Assembly (NCBI GenBank): GCA_003133815.1
Contig: PKZR01000374.1
Span: 1-6,316, forward strand
Length of the DNA stretch: 6,316 nt
Reading direction: 5' to 3'
Source of the DNA: Limisphaerales bacterium
GTDB lineage: Bacteria > Verrucomicrobiota > Verrucomicrobiia > Limisphaerales > UBA11358
Shown: positions 1-5,880 of the stretch, in pieces
Position numbering within the stretch: position 1 is the stretch's first letter
Layout of the letters: each line of letters opens with the position of its first letter
Notes under the pieces: generated by a model
The model's input: only the letters and a program-made list of their open reading frames with translations
What the model was told of the DNA's origin: nothing
The model's database searches: none
Program-made: the position numbers and the translations under genes

Positions 1-624
1 GATGCGATTGTTTCGACCGCGAGCCTCATGATCGGGGTCGCGGCTTCCTCTGCTCCCAAGGCGGCCATTTTGATCGCGGGTGGGGCGGGGTTGGTTGCCG
101 GAGCGATGTCTATGGCCGTGGGGGAATACGTTTCGGTCAGTTCGCAACGCGACGCGGAGCAGGCGGACATCGGCCTTGAAACGCTTGAACTCGCCACCGA
201 GCCGGAAGCTGAATTGCAGGAGTTGTCGATGATCTACGTAAAACGCGGACTTGAGCCGGATCTGGCAATGAAGGTGGCGGAACAGTTAAGCACCCATGAT
301 CGGCTCGGCGCACACATGCGCGATGAACTTGGAATTGATCAGGCTTCCCTCGCAAGTCCGTTGCAAGCGGCATGGATCTCAGCGGCAAGCTTCGCGTCGT
401 TCGCCATCGTGCCCATCGTTGCTCTGCTCGTCGCATCGGCGGCTTGGCGGATTCCCATGATCGCCGTCTTTTCGCTGGCGAGTCTCGCTGCGTTGGGTGC
501 GTTTGGCGGTCACCTCGGTGGCGCGCCGCTTGGTCGGGCCGCGTTACGGGTTACCATCGGCGGTGCCCTGGCCATGAGCGTCACGGCCGTGATCGGTCGA
601 ATTCTCGGCGTTTCGGTGGGATGA
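1..624 (+). CDS. VIT1/CCC1-family Fe2+/Mn2+ transporter, 3' part
   Basis: This is an integral membrane metal transporter of the VIT1/CCC1 family, which moves Fe2+ or Mn2+ across the membrane. The reading frame is open from base 1, so the start lies outside the window; 207 residues are visible, and bacterial members usually have about 230-240, so roughly 30 are missing. The first visible residues, DAIVSTASL, match the family's conserved first membrane helix, and this Asp probably corresponds to the transport-path Asp. The second hydrophobic segment (about residues 21-47) ends in the family hallmark GAMSMAVGEYVS. A charged cytoplasmic stretch rich in Glu follows (about 48-118, including IYVKRGLE and RDELGI), which corresponds to the metal-binding region of the family. 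Three further hydrophobic segments lie at about 120-145, 150-175 and 182-205. The ATG at 28 is internal to helix 1 and is not the start. The metal substrate cannot be told from sequence. Family assignment is firm. Confidence 0.93.
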   Translation, partial: DAIVSTASLMIGVAASSAPKAAILIAGGAGLVAGAMSMAVGEYVSVSSQRDAEQADIGLETLELATEPEAELQELSMIYVKRGLEPDLAMKVAEQLSTHDRLGAHMRDELGIDQASLASPLQAAWISAASFASFAIVPIVALLVASAAWRIPMIAVFSLASLAALGAFGGHLGGAPLGRAALRVTIGGALAMSVTAVIGRILGVSVG

Positions 625-684
625 TAAAATCGTAAGCGTTCAATTTGTATTACTTAACTTTTGCCGACAAAACTGGAAGACACC

Positions 685-1668
685 ATGCACGCGATGGTAT
701 TAAACAAAATCGGTTCCACGCTTCAATGGACCGAGCTTGCCGATCCGCAACCCGGTCCGGGCGAGATTCGAGTGAAGGTATCTGCCTGCGGCGTCTGCCG
801 CACGGATTTGCACGTTGTGGATGGCGAGCTTCCCAACCCCAAAATTCCGATTATTCCCGGGCACGAAATTGTTGGCCGGATTGATTTGCTTGGGACTGGC
901 GTTGGAGGTTTGAAACTAGGCAAGCGCGTCGGCATCCCTTGGCTCGGACATACCTGCGGGGTCTGTCCATATTGTTTGGAACACCGCGAAAATCTTTGCG
1001 ACCACCCGCTTTTCACCGGGTATACCCGCAACGGCGGCTTTGCGACGATGGTCATCGCCGACGCGCGCTTTGCCTTTCAGCTCGGTGAAACCGGCAGCGA
1101 CGTGTCGCTTGCGCCATTGCTCTGCGCTGGACTAATTGGCTGGCGTTCGCTCGTCATCGCTGGCGAGGGGAAAAAGATTGGACTCTACGGTTTTGGCGCT
1201 GCGGCCCATATCATCGCGCAGGTTGCAAAGTGGCAGGGTCGCTCTGTCTTCGCTTTCACTCGACCCGGTGATCTGTCCACCCAGGCTTTTGCCCGGAGTC
1301 TCGGCGCAATTTGGGCCGGCGGTTCGGATGAGCCGCCACCGGAGTTGCTCGACGCAGTAATTATTTTTGCGACCGTGGGTGATCTTGTGCCGCTCGCTTT
1401 GAAGGCAGTTCGCAAGGGTGGTCGCGTCGTTTGCGCGGGCATCCACATGAGCGACATCCCCGGTTTTCCGTATCAATTACTTTGGGAAGAGCGGCAACTG
1501 GTTTCGGTCGCGAATCTCACGAGGCAGGACGGAATTGATTTTATGCAATTGGTGCCGCAGATGAAAATCGTCACGAAGACCACGAGCTATCCGCTGAACC
1601 AGGCCAACCAAGCGCTCGCCGATCTCCGTGCCGGGCGCTTCGAAGGCACGACTGTTCTCGTTCCATAA
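685..1668 (+). CDS. Zinc-dependent alcohol dehydrogenase (MDR superfamily, AdhA-like)
   Basis: This is a soluble medium-chain NAD(P)-dependent dehydrogenase of 327 residues that interconverts alcohols and aldehydes. The N-terminal GroES-like domain (about 1-125) carries catalytic-zinc ligands Cys38 (in CGVCRTD) and His60-Glu61 (in PGHEIVG), with Cys147 as the likely third ligand. The structural zinc site is intact: Cys91, Cys94, Cys97 and Cys105. The Rossmann nucleotide-binding domain begins with GLYGFGAAAH at 166-175. The length and the four-Cys lobe fit the short 'zinc-binding alcohol dehydrogenase' group that includes AdhA. I chose ATG 685 because GGAAGA at 675-680 precedes it and MHAMVL matches the usual N-terminus; an upstream TTG at 661 is in frame but less likely, and ATG 694 is possible. 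It lies 60 bases after the transporter gene, with no evident functional link. The substrate and the choice of NAD or NADP are not predictable here. Confidence 0.92.
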   Translation: MHAMVLNKIGSTLQWTELADPQPGPGEIRVKVSACGVCRTDLHVVDGELPNPKIPIIPGHEIVGRIDLLGTGVGGLKLGKRVGIPWLGHTCGVCPYCLEHRENLCDHPLFTGYTRNGGFATMVIADARFAFQLGETGSDVSLAPLLCAGLIGWRSLVIAGEGKKIGLYGFGAAAHIIAQVAKWQGRSVFAFTRPGDLSTQAFARSLGAIWAGGSDEPPPELLDAVIIFATVGDLVPLALKAVRKGGRVVCAGIHMSDIPGFPYQLLWEERQLVSVANLTRQDGIDFMQLVPQMKIVTKTTSYPLNQANQALADLRAGRFEGTTVLVP

Positions 1669-1934
1669 GCGCGGCAGTTTTTGGATTTTTAATCATGTTC
1701 GGGTTTCACCCCATGGCATCCACAAGATTGTCAGATGATGCTTCCAGTTATGGATATTAAAACTTGGCTTGTCGAAATGGAGGTTGCGGCTTGTCTTTTA
1801 GTGGGGGCGATCACCGCGCTTATATTAATGGTGGGGCATACGCTGTGGCTGTGCTTAGCTCGTAAATAACAACAAAGCAGTTTCCCGTCATGTTGGCAGC
1901 TGAAAAACATTAAACCAAAAACCGAACAAATTAT
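1669..1934 (+). other. Intergenic region upstream of csbD
   Basis: This gap separates the dehydrogenase from the stress cluster and is AT-richer than the genes around it. Apart from the possible small membrane peptide (1735-1869) I see no RNA gene and no strong terminator after the dehydrogenase stop; the T runs at 1678-1690 are not preceded by a convincing stem. The last 65 bases before csbD are A-rich and lack a Shine-Dalgarno sequence. A promoter for the downstream cluster probably lies here, but no -35/-10 pair stands out. Confidence 0.5.
1735..1869 (+). CDS. Possible small single-span membrane protein (44 aa)
   Basis: I do not recognise a family. This is a short open frame of 44 codons starting with two consecutive ATGs (1735 and 1738) and ending at TAA 1867-1869. 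The product has a short polar N-terminus with acidic residues (MDIKTW, then VEME), then one uninterrupted hydrophobic stretch of about 25 residues (roughly 18-42, from AACLLVGAI to LWLCLA). It ends in Arg-Lys, the pattern of a single membrane helix with a positive tail. It sits alone in the 266-base gap between the dehydrogenase and csbD. No clear ribosome binding site precedes either ATG, and ATG 1750 is an alternative start. The hydrophobic composition in a GC-rich genome argues mildly for coding, but a chance frame cannot be excluded. Confidence 0.4.
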   Translation: MMLPVMDIKTWLVEMEVAACLLVGAITALILMVGHTLWLCLARK

Positions 1935-2141
1935 ATGACCACCCTCGAAATCAAAGGCGACTGGAACATCACCAAAGGTAAATTAAAACAAAAATGGGCG
2001 AAGCTCACGGATAATGATCTCCGTTACACCGAAGGACAGCAGGAAGAACTGGTTGGCCGGATTCAAAAGCTTACCGGTGAAACGCGTGAAGTTGTAGAAA
2101 ACACAATCAAGGAATACTCCGCTGCCTGCGGCTGTAAGTAA
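1935..2141 (+). CDS. csbD: CsbD family general stress protein
   Basis: This is a small soluble protein of 68 residues in the CsbD family, named after a Bacillus subtilis sigma-B-dependent stress protein; the biochemical role of the family is unknown. The typical features are visible: an N-terminal WNITKGKLKQKWAKLTDND motif (residues 10-28), then a lysine- and glutamate-rich helical segment with GQQEELVGRIQKLTGETRE. The length matches the family. The C-terminus ends in AACGCK, giving two cysteines that most CsbD proteins, as I know them, lack. The start at 1935 follows an A-rich leader without a Shine-Dalgarno sequence and gives the expected family N-terminus. The gene opens a closely spaced cluster (next start 19 bases downstream) leading to grpE and cbpA, which fits a stress role. 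Confidence 0.92.
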   Translation: MTTLEIKGDWNITKGKLKQKWAKLTDNDLRYTEGQQEELVGRIQKLTGETREVVENTIKEYSAACGCK

Positions 2142-2160
2142 AACCAGGCAAGCCACCATC

Positions 2161-2340
2161 ATGCCTCAAGGCGATAAATCCAGCTACACCGACAAGCAGA
2201 AGCGGCATGCGGCTCACATAGAAGCCGGTTATGAGCAACGCGGTGACAGCGTGAAAACTGCGGAGGCGCGAGCTTGGGCTACCGTGAACAAACTCTCCGG
2301 CGGCGGCAAGAAGAGCGGCTCCGGCAGGAAAATTCGTTAA
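2161..2340 (+). CDS. Small basic 'plasmid stabilization'-type protein (59 aa)
   Basis: The frame runs from ATG 2161 to TAA 2338-2340 and encodes 59 residues. It resembles a widespread family of short basic proteins usually annotated 'plasmid stabilization protein' whose function is not established. The family-like features are GDKSSYTDKQKRHAAHIEAG near the N-terminus, a helical centre with YEQRGDSVKTAEARAWATVNK, and a Gly/Lys/Ser-rich tail GGGKKSGSGRK. The protein is rich in Lys and Arg, has no cysteine and no membrane segment, so nucleic-acid binding is possible but unproven. It sits 19 bases after csbD and 18 bases before grpE, which suggests cotranscription. The ribosome binding site is weak. 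I recognise the family from memory, and the name should not be read as evidence that the gene is on a plasmid. Confidence 0.8.
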   Translation: MPQGDKSSYTDKQKRHAAHIEAGYEQRGDSVKTAEARAWATVNKLSGGGKKSGSGRKIR

Positions 2341-2358
2341 GCAAAATATAATTCGTAT

Positions 2359-2898
2359 ATGAAAACTGAAATCCAAGACCCGCCCTCGGCAGAACCCGAG
2401 GTTGTTGCCGAGACCGCTGCCAGCGAATCGGAGGCGCTCCTTAAGGATCTCGCCGAGCAGAAGGATCTGCATCTACGCCTGGCTGCCGATTTCGACAACT
2501 TCAAAAAACGCAGCCGGCAGGAAAGTGAGACCCGCGCAGTGGCACAAAAGGAATCCTTCATCCTCGAGTTGTTGCCCGTCATTGACAATCTCGAACGGGC
2601 ATTGGCCGCCGGCGCATCGCGAGATTCCGCACAGTTTCATCAGGGGGTGGAAATGACCTTGAAACAACTGCAACAGTTGCTCCGTCAGCACGGCGTCGAA
2701 AGTGAGGAGATTGTCGGCAAGCCGTTCGACCCGCATCAGCATGAAGCGCTTTCACAAGGCCATGATGCGGCGCAACCCGATCACGCCATTCTCCAAGTGA
2801 TCCAGCGTGGCTACCGAAAAGGTTTGAAGATAGTTCGCCCGGCTAAAGTGATCGTGAATGACCTGACGGCTGCCAAGCCCGCCCGCCATGGCCGTTGA
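2359..2898 (+). CDS. grpE: GrpE, nucleotide-exchange factor of DnaK
   Basis: GrpE works in the cytoplasm as a homodimer that releases ADP from DnaK, so that the chaperone lets go of its client. The 179-residue product has the expected plan. An acidic disordered N-terminus (1-25) leads into a long helical coiled coil (about 25-65), including the family motif LAADFDNFKKR at 41-51. A helical middle with LLPVIDNLERAL follows, then the C-terminal beta domain. That domain carries the GrpE signature FDPHQHEAL at 123-131 and GYRKGLKIVRPAKVIV at 151-166; a Leu replaces the acidic or Gly residue common in the GYxxxD part. No Shine-Dalgarno sequence precedes ATG 2359, but the start gives the normal family N-terminus. 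The gene overlaps cbpA by 11 bases. No dnaK is in the window, so its partner must be encoded elsewhere. Confidence 0.96.
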   Translation: MKTEIQDPPSAEPEVVAETAASESEALLKDLAEQKDLHLRLAADFDNFKKRSRQESETRAVAQKESFILELLPVIDNLERALAAGASRDSAQFHQGVEMTLKQLQQLLRQHGVESEEIVGKPFDPHQHEALSQGHDAAQPDHAILQVIQRGYRKGLKIVRPAKVIVNDLTAAKPARHGR

Positions 2899-3883
2899 AT
2901 TCAAAGATTATTATCAGGTCCTCGGCGTGACGCCCAAGGCGACGGACGACGAGATCAAAAAGGCGTTCCGCACACTCGCGCGCAAGTATCATCCCGATGT
3001 CGCCAAGGACAAAAAATCGGCGGAGGAAAAATTCAAGGAGATCAACGAGGCCAACGAGGTCTTGAGCAATCCGGAGAGCCGCCGGAAATTTGACCAGCTC
3101 GGTGCCGATTGGAAAACGGGCGCCCAATCGCGGCCACAACCAAGTCATGCCGGTGGCCGATCCGCTGGACAGGCAACGCGCGGCGGGGAAAGTGAATTTC
3201 AATTTGAAGGCACGGGCTTTAGTGATTTCTTTGAACAGTTCTTTGGCGGACGGGCGGGCCAAGCTCGCGGAGCTTCGCCATTCGACTCACAAGAATTTGC
3301 CAGTGGCCACGAGGAACCGGAAGCGGCGCGAGGCCAGGACATTCAAGGCGACATTCTTATCACGCTCGATGAAGTGCTCAAGGGAGCGATGCGCGCCATC
3401 TCGGTGCGCCGAAACAATGCGCGCACTGGCCAGGAAGAAACCCAGACCCATCAAGTGCGAATTCCAAAGGGAGTCCAGGCCGGTCAAACTATTCGCGTAT
3501 CCGGCAAAGGCGGCGAGGGATCGAATGGCGGCGGCGCTGGAGACATCTATTTGCGGGTGCGCTATGCTGAGCATCCCGATTGGCGGGTACGCGGGGCCGA
3601 TCTGACCGGCTCTCTGGAGCTGGCTCCGTGGGAAGCAGTTTTGGGATCAACGGTTGCCGTGCCGACCTTGGAAGGCAGCGTTTCCGTAAAAGTTCCCGCG
3701 GGCTTTCAGCAGGGACAAAAACTGCGCGTCCGAGGCAAAGGGTTGCCTGCCGGCGGCACCAAACGCGGCGATCTTTACGTCGAGGCTTCCATTCAATTTC
3801 CACCTCACCTCAGCAAGGAGGACGAATTTTTGTGGAAACAATTGGCGGCCCAAGCCACGTTTAATCCGAGAAAATCAACTTGA
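2888..3883 (+). CDS. cbpA: CbpA-type DnaJ co-chaperone (J domain, no zinc finger)
   Basis: This is a J-domain co-chaperone that stimulates the ATPase of DnaK and delivers unfolded proteins to it. The 331-residue product starts with a complete J domain (about 6-71), with the essential HPD at 35-37 and the helix IV motif SNPESRRKFDQLG. A Gly/Phe-rich linker follows (about 88-130, including GTGFSDFFEQFFGG). Two beta-rich C-terminal substrate-binding domains follow from about residue 150 (GDILITLDEVLKGA and VRIPKGVQAGQTIRVSGKG, then LAPWEAVLGSTVAVPTLEG). There is no cysteine anywhere, so the DnaJ zinc-finger repeats are absent. This puts it in the CbpA class rather than canonical DnaJ. The start lies inside the end of grpE with an 11-base overlap, implying translational coupling. 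The gene symbol follows the domain plan; 'DnaJ C-terminal domain-containing protein' would be an equally fair name. Confidence 0.93.
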   Translation: MAVEFKDYYQVLGVTPKATDDEIKKAFRTLARKYHPDVAKDKKSAEEKFKEINEANEVLSNPESRRKFDQLGADWKTGAQSRPQPSHAGGRSAGQATRGGESEFQFEGTGFSDFFEQFFGGRAGQARGASPFDSQEFASGHEEPEAARGQDIQGDILITLDEVLKGAMRAISVRRNNARTGQEETQTHQVRIPKGVQAGQTIRVSGKGGEGSNGGGAGDIYLRVRYAEHPDWRVRGADLTGSLELAPWEAVLGSTVAVPTLEGSVSVKVPAGFQQGQKLRVRGKGLPAGGTKRGDLYVEASIQFPPHLSKEDEFLWKQLAAQATFNPRKST

Positions 3884-3918
3884 GGTCCGGACTCAAATTG
3901 CCCCAGTGGCGAATGGCT

Positions 3919-3942
3919 CTGGTGGAGGAAGCTGACCACCAG
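3919..3942 (+). terminator. Weak hairpin after cbpA, possible terminator
   Basis: A perfect 7-bp stem (CTGGTGG at 3919-3925 pairing with CCACCAG at 3936-3942) encloses a 10-base loop, 35 bases after the cbpA stop codon. Its position suits the end of the csbD-cbpA transcript. No T run follows, so a standard intrinsic terminator is not shown; it may only stabilise the 3' end, or be chance. Confidence 0.3.
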
Positions 3943-3980
3943 CGTAATGATAATGGTAAGTGCCGGTCTTAACTGAATCC

Positions 3981-4167
3981 ATGCCGTTGAAATCCGGTGC
4001 GCCGCGCGAAGGACGCGAAGGGAACGAAGGAAAACCAGCGGTGCGAACGGCTTTAAACGGCACCCCAAAGGGTGAACCGGTTCCGCTCATCGCAAGGAAT
4101 GTAAATCAGACCATCCCTTCGCCGCCTTGGCGCTCTTCGCGCGACCCGTTTCAGCTTTTCACGGCAT
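3981..4167. repeat. Degenerate inverted-repeat element with GCGAAGG-type units
   Basis: The gap between cbpA and the ribonuclease (3884-4271) carries two inverted arms. The left arm at 4003-4030 contains three roughly 9-10 base units: CGCGAAGGA, CGCGAAGGGA and ACGAAGG. The reverse complement of the right arm at 4116-4143 matches it at 22 of 28 positions. Farther out, ATGCCGT at 3981-3987 is matched by ACGGCAT at 4161-4167. Between the arms are a 5-bp hairpin (CACCC at 4061-4065 with GGGTG at 4070-4074) and the palindrome GAACCGGTTC at 4074-4083. No transposase or coding frame of its own is seen. It looks like a short non-autonomous or REP-like extragenic element; I do not recognise a named family. 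Confidence 0.55.
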
Positions 4168-4271
4168 CGTTCCGGCTCAAAATGTTATCACTGAAGCTGC
4201 AACCAAAAAACGGGCATCCCTATCAAATAGTCGCTTTTGTTTGGTGTCGCTATATGATTGCCCAAACACTT

Positions 4272-5069
4272 ATGAAAACCACCGGCAACGCCCCAACTGA
4301 CGCGCGCAACCAACCCAAAACAGTTCTCCCAGATATGGCCAGCGACCGCGCCACGCTTGCCGCCATTGCGCATCAGGCCATGATTGCGCGCGGCTTGGAA
4401 CCGGACTTTCCATTGGCGGCGCAAAAAGAACTGGCCGCCATTGCCGGCTCAGCCAAAGCGACGGACAATGTCCGCGATCTGCGCAACTTGCTCTGGGCTT
4501 CCATTGACAACGACAACTCACGCGACCTCGACCAGCTTACCGTCGCCGAATCGCTCGCGGGCGGGCAGGTCAGAATTCTCGTCGCCGTCGCGGACGTGGA
4601 CGCCTTGGTGCGCAAAGGTTCAGCCCTCGACGCCCATGCGGCGCGCAACACCACTTCCGTTTACACGCCTGCCGCCATTTTTCCCATGCTGCCGGAGGCG
4701 CTCTCCACCAACCTGACTTCGTTGAATGAAGATCAGGACCGCCTCGCCATCGTGGCGGACATGGTTTTCAAGGCCGACGGTTCGCTCGTCTCGTCGGAGC
4801 TTTACCGCGCGCAGGTTCACAATCGCGCCAAGCTGGCTTACAACAGTGTCGCCGCGTGGCTGACCGGCACCGGCCCGGCGCCCAAACGAATCGCGGAAGT
4901 TCCCGGACTCGACGAAAATCTGCGCCTTCAGGATCGCGTCGCGCAACGGCTCACGGGACTGCGCCACCATCACGGCGCGCTGAGTCTGGAATCGCTGGAA
5001 ACACAGACGTTGTTCGCCGGTGATGCGCTGCGCTGGAGTTGGATCAAACCAACCGGGCGACGCAGTTGA
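4272..5069 (+). CDS. RNB-domain ribonuclease (RNase II/R family), N-terminal fragment before frameshift
   Basis: This is the first part of a 3'-5' exoribonuclease of the RNB (RNase II/R) family, which degrades RNA processively from the 3' end in a Mg2+-dependent reaction. The 265-residue fragment has a short helical N-terminus without cold-shock domains, then the start of the RNB catalytic domain. The metal-binding motif is SIDNDNSRDLDQ at 77-88. Asp79, Asp85 and Asp87 align with three of the four active-site Asp of E. coli RNase II, while the fourth position is Gln88. RNB sequence continues to about codon 254 (FAGDAL), after which the frame gives unrelated residues and a TGA at 5067-5069. 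The family sequence resumes in the -1 frame at about 5033, so the gene is broken. I chose ATG 4272; ATG 4254 and ATG 4335 are in-frame alternatives. Alone, the fragment lacks the catalytic Arg and the S1 domain and should be inactive. Confidence 0.85.
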   Translation: MKTTGNAPTDARNQPKTVLPDMASDRATLAAIAHQAMIARGLEPDFPLAAQKELAAIAGSAKATDNVRDLRNLLWASIDNDNSRDLDQLTVAESLAGGQVRILVAVADVDALVRKGSALDAHAARNTTSVYTPAAIFPMLPEALSTNLTSLNEDQDRLAIVADMVFKADGSLVSSELYRAQVHNRAKLAYNSVAAWLTGTGPAPKRIAEVPGLDENLRLQDRVAQRLTGLRHHHGALSLESLETQTLFAGDALRWSWIKPTGRRS

Positions 5070-5785
5070 TCGAGGAATTCATGGTGGCGGCAAATGCCGT
5101 GACCGCGATTTTTCTGGCTGGCAAAAAATTTCCGTCCCTGCGCCGCGTTCTGCGTGATCCCGAACGCTGGGCGCGTATCGTCCAGCTCGCGGCGGAATTC
5201 AAGGAACAACTTCCCGCCGCGCCGGATGCGGTCGCGCTCGAAGGTTTTCTGACGCGCCGTCGCGCGGCCGCACCGGAAAAGTTCGCCGACCTTTCGCTGT
5301 CCGTCATCAAACTTATTGGCCGCGGCGAATATGCGCTTGATCTGCCCGGCGGCGACGCGCCCGGGCATTTCGCGCTCGCGGTGAAAGACTACACGCATTC
5401 CACTGCGCCGAACCGTCGCTTTCCCGATCTCATCACGCAGCGGCTCTTGAAAGCCGCGCTGGCAGGTGCGCCGCTGCCTTACACGATTCCGGAGCTGACG
5501 GATCTCGCCAAGCACTGCACCGATCAGGAGGACGCCGCCACCAAAGTTGAACGTCAGGTCAACAAGTCCGCCGCCGCGCTGCTGCTGTCGGGAAAAGTTG
5601 GACAACAATTCGACGCCATCGTCACCGGTGCGGCGGACAAAGGCACCTGGGTGCGTCTCCTCCAGCCGCCGACCGAAGGCCGGCTCATGCAAGGCACGCA
5701 AGGTCTAAAAGTGGGCGATCACGTTCGCGTCAAACTCATTCACACCGATGTGCAACGCGGTTTCATAGATTTTGCCCGGGGTTGA
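5039..5785 (+). CDS. RNB-domain ribonuclease, C-terminal fragment with S1 domain (after frameshift)
   Basis: This is the remainder of the same ribonuclease in the -1 frame. It continues the RNB domain at once with LDQTNRATQLIEEFMVAAN, the segment normally found just after the point where the upstream fragment fails. The conserved RNB motif YTHSTAPNRRFPDL is present; Arg126-Arg127 (numbered from the TTG at 5039) correspond to the catalytic Arg region of RNase II. The last 60 or so residues (about 186-248, from KVGQQFDAIVTG to QRGFIDFARG) form a small S1-type RNA-binding domain. The frame is open from 5024 and has no good start or ribosome binding site; TTG 5039 and ATG 5081 are the only plausible separate starts. 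Joined to the upstream part, the protein would be about 500 residues, compact for the family because cold-shock domains are absent. Whether this is a true mutation or a sequencing or assembly error cannot be told here. Confidence 0.85.
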   Translation: MDQTNRATQLIEEFMVAANAVTAIFLAGKKFPSLRRVLRDPERWARIVQLAAEFKEQLPAAPDAVALEGFLTRRRAAAPEKFADLSLSVIKLIGRGEYALDLPGGDAPGHFALAVKDYTHSTAPNRRFPDLITQRLLKAALAGAPLPYTIPELTDLAKHCTDQEDAATKVERQVNKSAAALLLSGKVGQQFDAIVTGAADKGTWVRLLQPPTEGRLMQGTQGLKVGDHVRVKLIHTDVQRGFIDFARG

Positions 5786-5828
5786 TGGCAACTGGCTCTG
5801 CACCGGACCGTAAGTTTCACAATTCGTG

Positions 5829-5846
5829 ATGGGGTGAAGACCCCAT
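5829..5846 (+). terminator. Perfect 7-bp hairpin after the RNB gene
   Basis: ATGGGGT at 5829-5835 pairs with ACCCCAT at 5840-5846 around a GAAG loop, 43 bases after the ribonuclease stop and 34 bases before the first DUF2934 gene. The only T run nearby (AGTTTT at 5858-5863) begins 11 bases after the stem. It may be a weak terminator for the ribonuclease transcript or a leader structure for the DUF2934 genes; the sequence does not decide between them. Confidence 0.4.
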
Positions 5847-5880
5847 AGCCGGCAACTAGTTTTCCAGCCATGTTCATGGG

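Larger units (their letters stand above)
3884..4271 (+). other. Non-coding gap between cbpA and the RNB gene
   Basis: No convincing gene lies in these 388 bases. A frame runs in phase with the ribonuclease from a GTG at 3960, but its first 104 codons pass straight through the inverted-repeat element and give low-complexity, non-conserved sequence, so I treat it as untranslated. From about 4170 the DNA becomes AT-richer (for example TATCAAATAG at 4221-4230 and TATATGATT at 4251-4259), which suits a promoter for the ribonuclease, but I could not assign a -35/-10 pair with acceptable spacing. Confidence 0.5.

Noticed and set aside
661..684. TTG at 661 as start of the alcohol dehydrogenase
   Set aside because: It adds eight non-conserved residues; ATG 685 has GGAAGA just upstream and yields the usual family N-terminus.
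1896..1916. Sigma-54-like promoter (TTGGCAG) upstream of csbD
   Set aside because: Only the GG half resembles the consensus; the GC half at the required spacing is absent.
2347..2352. TATAAT just before grpE as a -10 promoter box
   Set aside because: It lies only 6 bases before the ATG, so transcription would begin at or inside the start codon, and no -35 box is seen; tight spacing to the gene before favours cotranscription.
3960..4271. GTG at 3960 as start of the ribonuclease, giving 104 more N-terminal residues
   Set aside because: The added segment crosses the inverted-repeat element, has no family similarity and no ribosome binding site; the ATG at 4272 gives a normal N-terminus.
5024..5069. 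Programmed -1 ribosomal frameshift in the ribonuclease
   Set aside because: The frames have the right relation, but no X-XXY-YYZ slippery heptamer and no clear downstream stimulator were found in the overlap; a lost base is simpler.
4970..5701. Long antisense frame (243 codons) over the ribonuclease
   Set aside because: It is a mirror of GC-rich coding sequence, Arg/Gly-rich with no recognisable domain, opposite strongly conserved RNB and S1 motifs.
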